Positions 46,282-57,443 of a DNA stretch of 64,000 bases are shown here, piece after piece. Source of the DNA: Mesorhizobium hawassense (lineage in GTDB: Bacteria > Pseudomonadota > Alphaproteobacteria > Rhizobiales > Rhizobiaceae). The notes beneath the pieces are model-generated. The model did not search any database. It saw only the letters and a program-made list of their open reading frames with translations, and had not been told where the DNA came from. The first letter of the stretch is position 1. Each line of letters begins with the position of its first letter. The DNA is taken from positions 248,001 through 312,000 of the forward strand of contig NZ_QMBP01000005.1 in assembly GCF_003289945.1 (NCBI RefSeq). The letters are read 5' to 3'. The position numbers and the translations under genes are program-made.

Positions 46282-47160
46282 TCAGGCGGTCCGGTGGCGG
46301 TGATGCACGATGCGGGCGCGCAGCACGCCGCGCGTGCCGAACAGGATCGAGCAGAAATAGACGATTCCGGCCGAAAGGATGATCGCCGGGCCGGAGGGCA
46401 GTGAGGCGTGGTAGGACAAAAGCAGCCCGGCGATGCAGGAGGCAAAGCCGATCAGCACGGCGAGCACGCACATCGGTTCGACGCGCACCGTCCAGAAGCG
46501 GGCGGCGGCGGCCGGCAGCATCATCAGCCCGACCGAGAGCAGCGTGCCCAGCGCCTGAAATCCGCCGACGAGGTTGAGCACGACAAGCCCGAGGAAGATG
46601 AAATGCACCGGGCTGCCCATGCGGCTCACCGAGCGCAGGAACAGCGGGTCGAGGCATTCGGCGACCAGCGCGCGCCAGAAGACGGCGAGGCAGGCAAGCG
46701 TCACCACGACGATGCCGCCGATCAGCGTCAGCGCCTCGTTGTTGAGCGCCAGCACGGTGCCGAACAGCACATGCATCAGGTCGACGCTGGAGCCGCGGAT
46801 CGACACCATCAGCACGCCGACCGCGAGCGAGATCAGATAGAAGGCCGCCATCGAGGCGTCCTCGCGCTGGATGGTGAAGCGCGAGACGGCACCCGCGCCA
46901 AGCGCGACGATGATGCCGGCGACCAGCCCGCCGATGGTCATCGGCAGGATCTCAAGGCCATAGAGCAGGAAGCCGGCAGCGGCGCCCGGCAGGATGGCGT
47001 GCGCCATCGCGTCGCCCGACAGGCTCATGCGCCGCAGCATCAGGAAGACACCGACCGGGCAGGCGCCCAGCGACAGCATCAGCGAGCCGAACAGCGCCCG
47101 CTGCATGAAACCGAAATCGGCGAAAGGCGCGATGAACAGGCCGTACAGAAAATCCATCAC
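46282..47160 (-). CDS. Zinc/manganese ABC transporter permease
   Basis: This 292-residue inner-membrane protein of the ABC-3 family has about eight helices and the conserved SLSGDAMAHAILPGAA stretch. It starts at ATG 47160, overlapping the ATPase stop by 4 bp, and is followed 30 bp later by the binding protein. Confidence 0.93.
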   Translation of the reverse strand: MMDFLYGLFIAPFADFGFMQRALFGSLMLSLGACPVGVFLMLRRMSLSGDAMAHAILPGAAAGFLLYGLEILPMTIGGLVAGIIVALGAGAVSRFTIQREDASMAAFYLISLAVGVLMVSIRGSSVDLMHVLFGTVLALNNEALTLIGGIVVVTLACLAVFWRALVAECLDPLFLRSVSRMGSPVHFIFLGLVVLNLVGGFQALGTLLSVGLMMLPAAAARFWTVRVEPMCVLAVLIGFASCIAGLLLSYHASLPSGPAIILSAGIVYFCSILFGTRGVLRARIVHHRHRTA

Positions 47161-47987
47161 GCCGCCCTCGGTCCGGAGCCATGCTGGTGGTCGTGGTGGT
47201 GATCATGCGCATGATCGTGATGATCGTGCGGATGATCATGACTGTGATCGTGATCCTCGGGCTCGCACCACGGCGCGTTTTCTTCCCACGCCTCGTGAAA
47301 GCGCCGCGCCTTAAGCAGGTTTTCCGGCCGCAGCGTTTCCTTGGTGTCGCCCCAGGCGACGGGCTGGCGCGCCAGCAGCAGCGTCTCCGGAAAATTCTGC
47401 CGCACCAGATCGAGGTCGTGCACCACGACCATGATCGTGCGTTCCTCGCCATGCCAGCGCTTGATCAACTGGACGAGGTAGCCGACCGTCTTGGCGTCGA
47501 CCGCGTTGAACGGTTCGTCGAGCAGGATCAGGTCGGCGTCCTGCAAAAGCACGCGGGCAAACAGCGTGCGCTGCAACTGGCCGCCGGACAGCGTGTCGAT
47601 CGGCCGCTTCTCGAAGCCGCCGAGCCCGACCGCCATCAGCGCCTTGCTGACGGATTCGCGGTCTTCCTTGGTGTAGCGGCCGAGCATGCCGCGCTTCGGC
47701 CACAGCCCGAGCGAGACCAGGTCGACCACACGCGCCGGAAAGGAACGGTCGAGCTCCGACTGTTGCGGCAGATAGGCCGTGCGCACGCCGGGCACGCGGA
47801 CCACCGCGCCTTCCATCGGCTTCAGCACCCCGACAATGCCCTTCATCAGCGTCGACTTGCCCGACCCGTTGGCGCCGACCACGGCCGTTAGCGAGCCTTT
47901 GCGGACAACGCCGTTGAGGTGATGGATGGCGGGATGGCTGCCATAGCCAAGCGTCAGGTCGCGGAAGGTCAGGCAGGCATTGGTCAT
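47157..47987 (-). CDS. Zinc/manganese ABC transporter ATP-binding protein with His-rich tail
   Basis: The 276-residue ATPase starts at ATG 47987 (MTNACLTFRDLTLGYG). Walker A VGANGSGKST, the signature LSGGQLQRTL and Walker B ILLDEPFNAVD are intact. The C-terminus is exceptional: from about residue 249 it reads as alternating His/Asp, with about a dozen histidines in 24 residues, likely a metal-sensing or storage tail. It is first in the operon; a palindromic Zur-like site lies 41 bp upstream. Confidence 0.93.
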   Translation of the reverse strand: MTNACLTFRDLTLGYGSHPAIHHLNGVVRKGSLTAVVGANGSGKSTLMKGIVGVLKPMEGAVVRVPGVRTAYLPQQSELDRSFPARVVDLVSLGLWPKRGMLGRYTKEDRESVSKALMAVGLGGFEKRPIDTLSGGQLQRTLFARVLLQDADLILLDEPFNAVDAKTVGYLVQLIKRWHGEERTIMVVVHDLDLVRQNFPETLLLARQPVAWGDTKETLRPENLLKARRFHEAWEENAPWCEPEDHDHSHDHPHDHHDHAHDHHHDHQHGSGPRAA

Positions 47988-48028
47988 CAAACGGCGGTCC
48001 GCGAAATCGAGTGCGTTGTCGATTTGTG

Positions 48029-48040
48029 ATGTTATTACAT
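48029..48040. promoter_or_regulatory. Zur-box-like palindrome upstream of the metal transporter
   Basis: ATGTTATTACAT matches its reverse complement at 10 of 12 positions and resembles the AT-rich Zur boxes of alphaproteobacteria. It sits about 41 bp before the ATPase start. Zinc regulation is inferred. Confidence 0.5.
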
Positions 48041-48211
48041 TAGTCAACACGGCGGCCGGGCGCAATTGTGTCACGACCGGTCAACTCGCCGTGTACGCAA
48101 GCAGGGCATACCCACACAATTGGCTCAATTGGTTTCGCGCCCGCCGGCCTTGCCCCAAGCCGGCCCGGACTCTAAAGAGCAGCGACTCCAGGAAACAAAG
48201 GAACCTCTCGA

Positions 48212-48556
48212 ATGAGCATTCGTCGCATCGATGTCGGCCCGCGCATGAGCCAGATCGTCATTCACGGCAACACCGTCTATCTGGCCGGCCAGGTCGGCGA
48301 GCCCGGCGGCAACGTCGCCTCGCAGACCCGCGACATCCTGAAAACCATCGACGAATTGCTGGCCAAGGCCGGCACCGACAAGACCAAGATCGTTCAGGCG
48401 ATCATCTGGCTGGACGACATGAAGACCTTCGCCGAGATGAACGCCGAATGGGACAAGTGGGTGCCGCAGGGCCACACGCCCGCCCGCGCCACCGGCGAAG
48501 CCAAGCTCGCCACCCCGGAATATCTGGTCGAGATTATTGTGACGGCGGCGCTGTAA
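48212..48556 (+). CDS. RidA family protein (YjgF/YER057c/UK114)
   Basis: This 114-residue protein belongs to the RidA superfamily, trimeric proteins that hydrolyse reactive enamine/imine intermediates. Recognisable segments are VYLAGQVGEPGGNVASQTRDIL and the C-terminal PARATGEAKLATPEYLVEI with the conserved Arg. It is probably a RidA subfamily other than the archetype, since the strict RxxV motif is changed. It is transcribed alone. Confidence 0.9.
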   Translation: MSIRRIDVGPRMSQIVIHGNTVYLAGQVGEPGGNVASQTRDILKTIDELLAKAGTDKTKIVQAIIWLDDMKTFAEMNAEWDKWVPQGHTPARATGEAKLATPEYLVEIIVTAAL

Positions 48557-48565
48557 AGCGCTTGT

Positions 48566-48715
48566 CCCCTTCTCCCCCTGTGGGAGAAGGTGGCCGCGAA
48601 GCGGCCGGATGAGGGGTGCTCCAGGGAACGCAAACGTCTCACTCCGCTGGAACACCCCTCATCCGTCTCGGCGCTATCGCGCCGATCCACCTTCTCCCGC
48701 AAGGTGAGAAGGGGG
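48566..48715. repeat. Inverted pair of palindromic intergenic repeats (copies B and C)
   Basis: Copy B (48566-48618) has CTTCTCCC/GGGAGAAG and GGCCGC-gaa-GCGGCC hairpins and ends in GGATGAGGGGTG. Copy C (48653-48715) is the same build in reverse (CACCCCTCATCC, CGGCGC/GCGCCG, CTTCTC/GAGAAG). They are 34 bp apart, forming a REPIN-like doublet between the RidA and hutC genes. Rhizobial genomes are known to carry many such repeats. Confidence 0.75.
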
Positions 48716-48723
48716 CGCCGGCA

Positions 48724-49470
48724 CTATCCCTGCGACGGCGTGAACCGTGCCACCAGAGTGTGGCTCTCCGCCGGATAGATGAACCGCACATGCGTCACCG
48801 GGTGCTCGGCGCTCCAGGTGCGGCGCTCGACCACCAGACAGGGCGCGTTCGCGTCGATATCAAGCGCATCGGCGATTGTCTCGTCCGCCGCCATGGCGCG
48901 GATGCGGTGCTCGGCTTCGCTCCACGGCACGCGGCCGATCAGCCAGGGGCCGGGTGCGATGTCGAGAAACTCTTCCTCAGCCGCCTCGGCTACCGCTGAC
49001 AGGTTGATCAGCCGCTGCTCGAGCGCGAACGGCCGTTCGCCGGCGAAGTGCAGGCCTTCGAGCGCAAGCACTGGACCCGCGGCGGAAAGCCCGAGCAGCG
49101 CACGGTCGTCGGCACCACTGCGCCGCTTGACGCGTTCTAGCCGCTCATAGCGGTAGGGCAGGCCGAGCGCCTCGACCTCGATCCTGATGTCGTGCAGTTC
49201 CAGCACCGCGGCCTGCGACTGCGGCTGGCGCACGAAGCTGCCGGAGCGGCGGCGCCGCTCGATCAGGCCGGCCTTGGCGAGCTGCGACAGCGCCTTGTTC
49301 ACCGTCATGCGCGAACAATTATACTGAGCCGTCAGCTCGTGCTCGAAAGGAATGCGATGGCCCGGCGCCCAGGCGCCGGAAAGAATCTTGTCGCGAATAT
49401 CGGACAGGATGCGCTGATGCAGCGAGAGGATCTCGCCGCCTTCGACATCATCTGTTTCGACCAGGCTCAT
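48724..49470 (-). CDS. hutC: Histidine utilisation repressor HutC (GntR/HutC family)
   Basis: The 248-residue protein has the N-terminal GntR winged helix (LSHQR..., HRIPFEHELTAQYNCSRMTVNKALSQLAKAGLIERRR) and the UTRA effector domain (PVLALEGLHF, FIYPAESHTLVARF). HutC represses hut genes and is induced by urocanate. It is 13 bp downstream of hutF on the same strand, so the two form one operon. A palindrome at 50895-50908 is its likely operator. Confidence 0.93.
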   Translation of the reverse strand: MSLVETDDVEGGEILSLHQRILSDIRDKILSGAWAPGHRIPFEHELTAQYNCSRMTVNKALSQLAKAGLIERRRRSGSFVRQPQSQAAVLELHDIRIEVEALGLPYRYERLERVKRRSGADDRALLGLSAAGPVLALEGLHFAGERPFALEQRLINLSAVAEAAEEEFLDIAPGPWLIGRVPWSEAEHRIRAMAADETIADALDIDANAPCLVVERRTWSAEHPVTHVRFIYPAESHTLVARFTPSQG

Positions 49471-49483
49471 CGGGCGTTCCTGT

Positions 49484-50839
49484 TCAGCCTTGCGACAACG
49501 CGGTCATGACTTCGCGAAACCGCTTGGCGACTGCCTCGCGCTTCGCATGTCTGCCGCCGGTCACCTGTTTCTTGCCATGCACCCAGACGCAATCGACCTT
49601 GCTGCCATTGGCAAAGATCCAGGCGTCGAGGATCGCGTCGCCGGTCTTGCCGGCAAGTGAGGGATGGTCGGCGTCGAGCGATACGAAATCGGCCCGGCCG
49701 CCGGCGGCAATCCGCGAGGGGCCGGCGCCGAGCGCCTGGCTGCCGCCGTCGAGAGAAGCATCAAACAGCGCGCCCCCCGTCGAGCCGCCGGCCCGCGCCA
49801 TCACATTGCGGGCGCGATGGGCGAGGCGCTGCGAGTATTCAAGCTGACGAAGCTCGTCAGGCAGGCCGATCAGCACATTGGAATCGGAGCCGACACCGAA
49901 ACGGCCGCCATGCTCGACGAAAAGCGGCGCGGCGAACGTGCCGTCGCCGAGATTGGCCTCGGTGATCGGGCAGAGTCCAGCGATGGCGTCGGCCTTGGCC
50001 ATGGCAATCGTCTCGGCTTCGGTCATATGCGTGGCATGGATCAGGCACCAGCGCTTGTCCACCTTGGCGTTGGCCAGCAGGAACTCGACCGGGCGCTTGC
50101 CCGACCAGGCGATGCAGTCCTCGACCTCCTTCACTTGTTCGGCGACGTGGATATGGATCGGGCCGTTCGGCGCCATCGCCGCGACGGCGTCGAGCTCGTC
50201 CGGCGTCGCCGCGCGCAGACTGTGCGGCGCGACGCCGACGACGGCCTGCTCCAGCGAACGAACACCCTCGCGGCTTCTCTCAAGCAGGCGCCCGAAGCGC
50301 CCGACATCATTGATGAATCGCCGCTGGCCTTCATTCGGCGCGGTGCCGCCGAAGGACGAATGGGCGTAAAATACCGGCAGCAGGGTCAGGCCGATGCCGG
50401 TATCGGCCGCGGCGGCGGCGATCCGCTCCGCCATCTCGGCGATATTGGCGTAAGGCTGCCCGTCGCGGTCGTGATGCAGATAGTGGAACTCGCCGACGCG
50501 CGAAAAGCCGGCCTCCAGCATTTCGACATAAAGCTGCGCCGCCACCGCCTCGACCTGGTCCGGCGTCATCGACAGGGCGAAGCGGTACATCACCTCGCGC
50601 CAGCTCCAGAAACTGTCGGCCGAAGGGCCGCGCAGTTCGGCGAGGCCCGCCATGCCACGCTGGAAAGCGTGGCTGTGCAGATTGGGCATGCCTGGAAGCA
50701 GGATGGCGTGGCGCTCGTCGCTCGGTTGCGGGGTAGCGGCGGTTTCGACCTTCGAGATGCGGCCGCCGTCGACGGCGATCCTCACATTTCCTTGCCAGCC
50801 GCCGGGCAGCAGCGCCTGTTCCGCATAGATCGCCGTCAC
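49484..50839 (-). CDS. hutF: Formimidoylglutamate deiminase
   Basis: HutF deaminates N-formimidoyl-glutamate to N-formylglutamate, the fork of the pathway that needs HutG. The 451-residue amidohydrolase starts at GTG 50839 (MTAIYAEQALLPGG), which has GGAGAG upstream; ATG 50872 would add 11 residues. Metal-binding motifs are NLHSHAFQRG, HIHVAEQ and the SDSNVL aspartate. It leads the leftward arm, with hutC after it. Confidence 0.93.
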   Translation of the reverse strand: MTAIYAEQALLPGGWQGNVRIAVDGGRISKVETAATPQPSDERHAILLPGMPNLHSHAFQRGMAGLAELRGPSADSFWSWREVMYRFALSMTPDQVEAVAAQLYVEMLEAGFSRVGEFHYLHHDRDGQPYANIAEMAERIAAAAADTGIGLTLLPVFYAHSSFGGTAPNEGQRRFINDVGRFGRLLERSREGVRSLEQAVVGVAPHSLRAATPDELDAVAAMAPNGPIHIHVAEQVKEVEDCIAWSGKRPVEFLLANAKVDKRWCLIHATHMTEAETIAMAKADAIAGLCPITEANLGDGTFAAPLFVEHGGRFGVGSDSNVLIGLPDELRQLEYSQRLAHRARNVMARAGGSTGGALFDASLDGGSQALGAGPSRIAAGGRADFVSLDADHPSLAGKTGDAILDAWIFANGSKVDCVWVHGKKQVTGGRHAKREAVAKRFREVMTALSQG

Positions 50840-50894
50840 GTTGCTCTCCGAATCTGAATGCCTAGATGACATTACCACTTGCGTCGCGTTCCAA

Positions 50895-50908
50895 TATGTA
50901 TATACATA
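50895..50908. promoter_or_regulatory. HutC operator
   Basis: TATGTATATACATA is a perfect 14-bp palindrome in the 94-bp gap between hutF and hutI. It matches the TGTATATACA-type core recognised by HutC in other bacteria (known family behaviour). It can repress both arms of the hut locus. Confidence 0.7.
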
Positions 50909-50933
50909 ATCGCCATCCAAGCAAACGGAAAAG

Positions 50934-52166
50934 ATGATGGGTGGACCAAACGGGAAGAGCGGCCTTCGTCTGTGGCGCAATGCGCGCCTGGCGACCATGG
51001 CCGACGGCGCGGCCGGTGTCGGCATCGTCGACAAAGGCGCGATCGCGGCGCGTGACGGGCTGATCGTTTATGCCGGTCCCGAGGCCGATATGCCGGCTTC
51101 CGCCGGGCAGGGCGCCGAGACCGTCGACTGCCAGGGCCGCTGGATCACACCGGGCCTGATCGACTGCCATACCCATCTTGTCTATGCGGGAAACCGCGCC
51201 AATGAATTCGAGATGCGACTTGCCGGCGCCACCTATGAGGAAGTGGCCCGCGCCGGCGGCGGCATCGTTTCCTCGGTCAGGTCGCTGCGCGCCGCCAGCG
51301 AGGACGAGCTCGTCGCTCAGACGCTGCCGCGCCTCGACGCCCTGATGGCTGAAGGCGTCACCACCGTTGAAATCAAATCGGGCTACGGTCTCGATGCCGA
51401 CAATGAGAAGAAGTCGCTGCGTGCCGCCCGCCGTCTGGCCAATGAGCGTCCGGTGACGATCCGCACCACTTGTCTCGCCGCCCACGCCCTGCCGCCGGAA
51501 GGCAAGGGCGACAAGGACGCCTTCATCGATCTGGTCGCAGGCACCATCCTCCCCGAGGTTGCCGCTGAAAAACTCGCCGACGCCGTCGATGGTTTTTGCG
51601 AGGGCATCGCCTTCTCGCCGGAGCAGATGGCGCGGGTCTTCGACAAGGCCAAGGCGCTCGGCCTGCCGGTGAAACTCCACGCCGACCAGCTTTCCAATCT
51701 CCACGGCGCCGCCCTTGCTGCCCGCTATGGCGCGCTGTCGGCTGATCATCTGGAATACACCGACGAAGCCGGCGCCGCGGCGATGGCCAAGGCAGGCACC
51801 GTGGCGGGCATCCTGCCCGGCGCCTACTATTTCATCCGCGAGACCAAGAAGCCGCCGGTCGACCTGTTCCGCCGCCACGGCGTGAAAATGGCGGTCGCGA
51901 CCGACTCCAATCCCGGCACCTCACCGCTCACCTCGCTGCTACTCACCATGAATATGGCCGCGACTTTGTTCGGCATGACCGTCGACGAATGCCTCGCCGG
52001 CGTCACCCGCGAGGCCGCGCGCGCGCTTGGCCTGCTCGGTCAGACCGGCACACTGGAGGCCGGCAAATCGGCTGACCTGGCCATCTGGGACATCGAGCGC
52101 CCGGCCGAACTCGTTTACCGCATGGGCTTCAACCCGCTCCATGCCCGCATCTGGAGAGGACAATGA
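50934..52166 (+). CDS. hutI: Imidazolonepropionase
   Basis: HutI hydrolyses 4-imidazolone-5-propionate to formimidoylglutamate. The 410-residue amidohydrolase has the family's metal motif [10 protein letters not shown], the HADQLSN stretch and [11 protein letters not shown] 50934 is the start, with CGGAAAAG before it. It overlaps hutH by 4 bp. Confidence 0.95.
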   Translation: MMGGPNGKSGLRLWRNARLATMADGAAGVGIVDKGAIAARDGLIVYAGPEADMPASAGQGAETVDCQGRWITPGLIDCHTHLVYAGNRANEFEMRLAGATYEEVARAGGGIVSSVRSLRAASEDELVAQTLPRLDALMAEGVTTVEIKSGYGLDADNEKKSLRAARRLANERPVTIRTTCLAAHALPPEGKGDKDAFIDLVAGTILPEVAAEKLADAVDGFCEGIAFSPEQMARVFDKAKALGLPVKLHADQLSNLHGAALAARYGALSADHLEYTDEAGAAAMAKAGTVAGILPGAYYFIRETKKPPVDLFRRHGVKMAVATDSNPGTSPLTSLLLTMNMAATLFGMTVDECLAGVTREAARALGLLGQTGTLEAGKSADLAIWDIERPAELVYRMGFNPLHARIWRGQ

Positions 52167-53704
52167 CCGAACTTACCTTGACGCCAGGCAACGCCACGCT
52201 CGCCGATTGGCGCGCTATCTATCGCGGCGCCGTGCCGAAGCTCGACGATGCCTGCCGGCCGAAGATCAAGGCCAGCGCCGAGGCGGTTGCCCGCATCGTC
52301 GCCAAGGGCGAGCCGGTCTATGGCATCAACACCGGCTTCGGCAAGCTCGCCAGCGTCCGCATTCCGGCCAACGACCTCGAAACGCTGCAGCGCAATATCG
52401 TGCTCTCGCATGCCGCCGGCGTGGGTGAGGCGATGCCGGTCGCCGTGGTGCGGCTGATGATGGCGCTGAAGCTGGCGAGCCTTGCCCAGGGTGCTTCCGG
52501 CGTGCGGCCCGAAACCATCGAATTGCTTGAGGCGATGCTGGCCAATAACGTCATCCCGGTGGTGCCGGCGCAAGGCTCGGTCGGCGCGTCCGGCGACCTC
52601 GCGCCGCTCTCGCACATGACGGCGGTCATGATCGGCGTCGGCGAATGTTTCACCCCGCATGGCCGTTTCCCGGCCAAGGTCGCCTTCGTCTCACATGGGC
52701 TGGAGCCGGTGACGCTCGGCGCCAAGGAAGGCCTGGCGCTGCTCAACGGCACCCAGTTCTCGACCGCTTTTGCGCTCGCCGGCCTGTTCGAGGCCGAGGT
52801 GCTCTACCAGTCGGCGCTGGTTGCCGGCGCGCTGTCGACCGACGCGGCACGAGGCTCCGACGCGCCCTTCGATCCGCGCATCCATCTCTTGCGCAAGCAT
52901 CGCGGCCAGATCGAAACCGCCGATGCGCTGCGCAATCTGATGGCCGGCAGCGCCATCCGTGAATCGCACCGGGTCGGCGACGAGCGCGTGCAGGATCCGT
53001 ACTGCCTGCGCTGCCAGCCGCAGGTGATGGGTGCCGCGCTCGACGTGCTGCGCAAGGCCGCCGACACGCTTCAGACCGAGGCCAACGGCGTCACCGACAA
53101 TCCGCTGATCTTCGCCGAGGACGACACCGCGCTTTCGGGCGGCAATTTCCACGCCGAGCCGGTGGCCTTCGCCGCCGACATGATCGCCCTTGCCGTCTGC
53201 GAGATCGGCTCGCTGTCGGAGCGTCGCATCGCCATGCTGGTCGACCCGGCACTGTCCGGCATGCCGGCCTTCCTGACGCCGAAGCCTGGTCTCAATTCCG
53301 GCTTCATGATCCCGCAGGTGACGGCGGCGGCGCTCGTTTCGGAAAACAAGCAGAAAGCCTATCCGGCCAGCGTCGATTCCATCCCGACCTCAGCCAACCA
53401 GGAAGACCATGTCTCGATGGCCGCCCACGGTGCGCGCCGGCTGCTCGGCATGATCGAGAATGCCACCGCCGTCATCGGCATCGAACTGCTGGCCGCCGCG
53501 CAAGGCTGCGATTTCCACCAGCCTCTCACCTCCAGCGCCGCGCTCGAAGCCGTGCGCAAGCTGGTGCGGACCGAGGTCCCGCATCTCGACAACGACCGCC
53601 ATTTCCATCCCGACATGGAAAAGGCGATCGCCATGGTGCGCAGCGGCGCCACCGTGAAGGCGGCGAGCGCCGTCGCGCTGCCGTCGATCGCGGGAGCGGC
53701 GTGA
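52163..53704 (+). CDS. hutH: Histidine ammonia-lyase
   Basis: HutH deaminates histidine to urocanate. The 513-residue enzyme carries the self-cyclising MIO tripeptide Ala142-Ser143-Gly144 in [14 protein letters not shown], and the catalytic Tyr53 in YGINTGFG. It overlaps hutI by 4 bp, and hutG starts at its stop. Confidence 0.96.
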   Translation: MTELTLTPGNATLADWRAIYRGAVPKLDDACRPKIKASAEAVARIVAKGEPVYGINTGFGKLASVRIPANDLETLQRNIVLSHAAGVGEAMPVAVVRLMMALKLASLAQGASGVRPETIELLEAMLANNVIPVVPAQGSVGASGDLAPLSHMTAVMIGVGECFTPHGRFPAKVAFVSHGLEPVTLGAKEGLALLNGTQFSTAFALAGLFEAEVLYQSALVAGALSTDAARGSDAPFDPRIHLLRKHRGQIETADALRNLMAGSAIRESHRVGDERVQDPYCLRCQPQVMGAALDVLRKAADTLQTEANGVTDNPLIFAEDDTALSGGNFHAEPVAFAADMIALAVCEIGSLSERRIAMLVDPALSGMPAFLTPKPGLNSGFMIPQVTAAALVSENKQKAYPASVDSIPTSANQEDHVSMAAHGARRLLGMIENATAVIGIELLAAAQGCDFHQPLTSSAALEAVRKLVRTEVPHLDNDRHFHPDMEKAIAMVRSGATVKAASAVALPSIAGAA

Positions 53705-54522
53705 TGGCCACGCCATCCTGGCTCAGCGTTACCCAAGGCACGGCGCCGCTGCTGGTCTCGATCCCGCATACGGGCATCGACCTTGCCGGCCTCGACGGCC
53801 GGCTGGTCTCGACATGGCTGGGGCGGCGCGACTGCGACTGGTGGATCGACAATCTCTACGATTTCGCCGCCGACCTCGGCGCGACCGTCGTCCACACCGC
53901 CATCTCGCGCACCGTCATCGACGTCAACCGCGACCCTTCCGGCGTTTCGCTTTACCCCGGACAGGCGACGACCAGCCTCTGCCCCACCGACACATTCGAC
54001 GGGGATCCGCTCTACAATATGGGCGACGAGCCGACGCCGGCCGAGATCGATGAGCGCCGCGAGACCTATTTCGTACCGTATCATGCTGCCTTGCAGGCCG
54101 AGATCGATCGGCTGCGCGGCATGCACGAAAACATCGTCCTCTACGACTGCCACTCGATCCGCTCGGTGCTGCCGCGCCTCTTCGAAGGCACGCTGCCGGT
54201 GTTCAACCTCGGCACCAATGACGACAAGAGCACCGATCCGGTGCTGCAGCAAAAGGTGGCCGCCGTCCTCGCCGCGACCGGCGAGACCTGGGTGGTCAAC
54301 GGCCGCTTTAAGGGCGGCTGGATCACCCGCAGCTTCGGCCAGCCGCAGAGCGGCGTGCATGCGCTGCAGATGGAGCTGTCCAACCGCGGCTACATGCGCG
54401 AGCCGGCTGAGAAGGGGTCGCCGGAAAACTGGCCGGTGCCTTACGACGCGACCTATGCCGCGCCGATCCGCGCCACGCTGAAGACCATCCTCGAAACCGC
54501 GATCGCCTGGGCGAAAAGCTGA
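53704..54522 (+). CDS. hutG: N-formylglutamate deformylase
   Basis: HutG releases formate and glutamate from N-formylglutamate. The 272-residue protein (ATG 53704; GTG 53701 overlaps the hutH stop and is possible) shows VSIPHTGIDL, DVNRDPSG and YDCHSIRSVLPRLF, conserved in this zinc-dependent family. It complements hutF in the five-step pathway. Confidence 0.93.
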   Translation: MATPSWLSVTQGTAPLLVSIPHTGIDLAGLDGRLVSTWLGRRDCDWWIDNLYDFAADLGATVVHTAISRTVIDVNRDPSGVSLYPGQATTSLCPTDTFDGDPLYNMGDEPTPAEIDERRETYFVPYHAALQAEIDRLRGMHENIVLYDCHSIRSVLPRLFEGTLPVFNLGTNDDKSTDPVLQQKVAAVLAATGETWVVNGRFKGGWITRSFGQPQSGVHALQMELSNRGYMREPAEKGSPENWPVPYDATYAAPIRATLKTILETAIAWAKS

Positions 54523-54538
54523 CAGCCGGCGGGGAGCG

Positions 54539-54906
54539 ATGACCGCATTTGCCAGGACTGCTTTTCTTGCGCTGCTCGCTGCAGCCTCCGTCGCTCCGGC
54601 CGCCGCCGCCGAAGTCGCCATGAAAGGCCCTGAAATTCTGAGCGCGCTCAAAGGCGCGCACGTCCAGGGCGAAAACTGGTCGCAGGAGTTCGATGACGGC
54701 GGCGCCACAACCTACACGAGGGACGGCAAGCACCAGGCCGGTCGCTGGGATGTCCGGGGCGACCAGTACTGCTCGCTCTGGCCGCCGTCCGACAATTGGG
54801 TCTGTTACGACATGACGATCGACTCCGCCGACCCCGCCCATGAACAGGTGACCTGGATCAGCGCCGACGGCCACCGCAACCCCGCACATCTCATCCGAAA
54901 GGGACA

Positions 54907-54910
<4 letters not shown>
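54539..54910 (+). CDS. Secreted protein inside the hut operon
   Basis: This 123-residue protein has a signal peptide ([20 protein letters not shown], cleavage after AAA about 23) and a small periplasmic domain with two cysteines ([17 protein letters not shown]) that could form a disulphide. It starts 17 bp after hutG and overlaps hutU by 4 bp, so it is part of the operon. I do not recognise a named family; the G-R-W and YCS-W pattern resembles DUF995-type proteins. A role in histidine use is inferred from position only. Confidence 0.7.
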
Positions 54911-56580
<1,670 letters not shown>

Positions 56581-56584
56581 GCCG

Positions 56585-57172
56585 ATGCGTATCCTTCGTG
56601 CCGCCGGCTACCGCGTCATGCCGTGGAAGAATGGCGGCGGCACGACCACTGAAATCGCCGTCTCGCCGGATGGCGCGGGGCTCGACGATTTCGACTGGCG
56701 CATCTCGATGGCGCGCGTCGAAAGCGGCGGGCCATTCTCCAGCTTTGCCGGCATCGACCGGACGCTGTCGGTGCTGACCGGCGAGGGGATCGTCCTCGAC
56801 ATCGCCGGCCGCCCGCCGGCGCGGCTGACCACGGTTTCGGCGCCGCTTGCCTTTCCCGGCGACGTGCCAACCAGCGCAGGATTGATCGGTGGCCCGATCA
56901 CCGACCTCAACGTCATGACCCGCCGTGGCCGCATGGCGCATAAGGTCGAGCGCCGACCGCTCTCCGGCGAGATACGCGTTGCGCCCCGTGCCGATACGAC
57001 GCTCGTTCTGGCCGTCAATGCCGGCATTGCTGTCTTCACGCACGATGCGTCGGACCTCGGACCGCTCGATACGCTGGTCCTCGACCAAGATGGCCCGGAA
57101 TTGCGGCTTGAGCCCAAGGGGCCGGGCCTGCTTTTCGTGATCGAGCTCCACCGCCTCGCCGCCAACCGTTAA
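56585..57172 (+). CDS. hutD: HutD family cupin-like protein
   Basis: This 195-residue protein has the HutD pattern MPWKNGGGTTTEIAVSPDGAG, DFDWRISMARVESGGPFSSFAGIDRTL and a late FVIELHRL. HutD is a bicupin-like protein of uncertain role in histidine use. It starts 5 bp after hutU and closes the operon. The 271 bp that follow hold no gene. Confidence 0.9.
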   Translation: MRILRAAGYRVMPWKNGGGTTTEIAVSPDGAGLDDFDWRISMARVESGGPFSSFAGIDRTLSVLTGEGIVLDIAGRPPARLTTVSAPLAFPGDVPTSAGLIGGPITDLNVMTRRGRMAHKVERRPLSGEIRVAPRADTTLVLAVNAGIAVFTHDASDLGPLDTLVLDQDGPELRLEPKGPGLLFVIELHRLAANR

Positions 57173-57443
57173 CGGCTGTCGCCAAACATGATCGCGGCTG
57201 GGGCGAATTATCGCCCGGCCCCTTGCATGTATCACGAAAAAGCCTGAATCCTTGCCCTGATCCAAGCGGGGGGCGAAGAGCGAGGGGCGTTCGCCCACGA
57301 GCTGTCGAAAGGGCACGCCTCTGTTACGGTGCGCAACAAAAACTTTCGGCCAAACCGTCATGCAACCAATTGCAATTGAACCGGTTTTAGGGGCATTGCC
57401 GTGGCGGTGACGCCGCATTGCGCCCCGCCTTACGGAATTTTCA

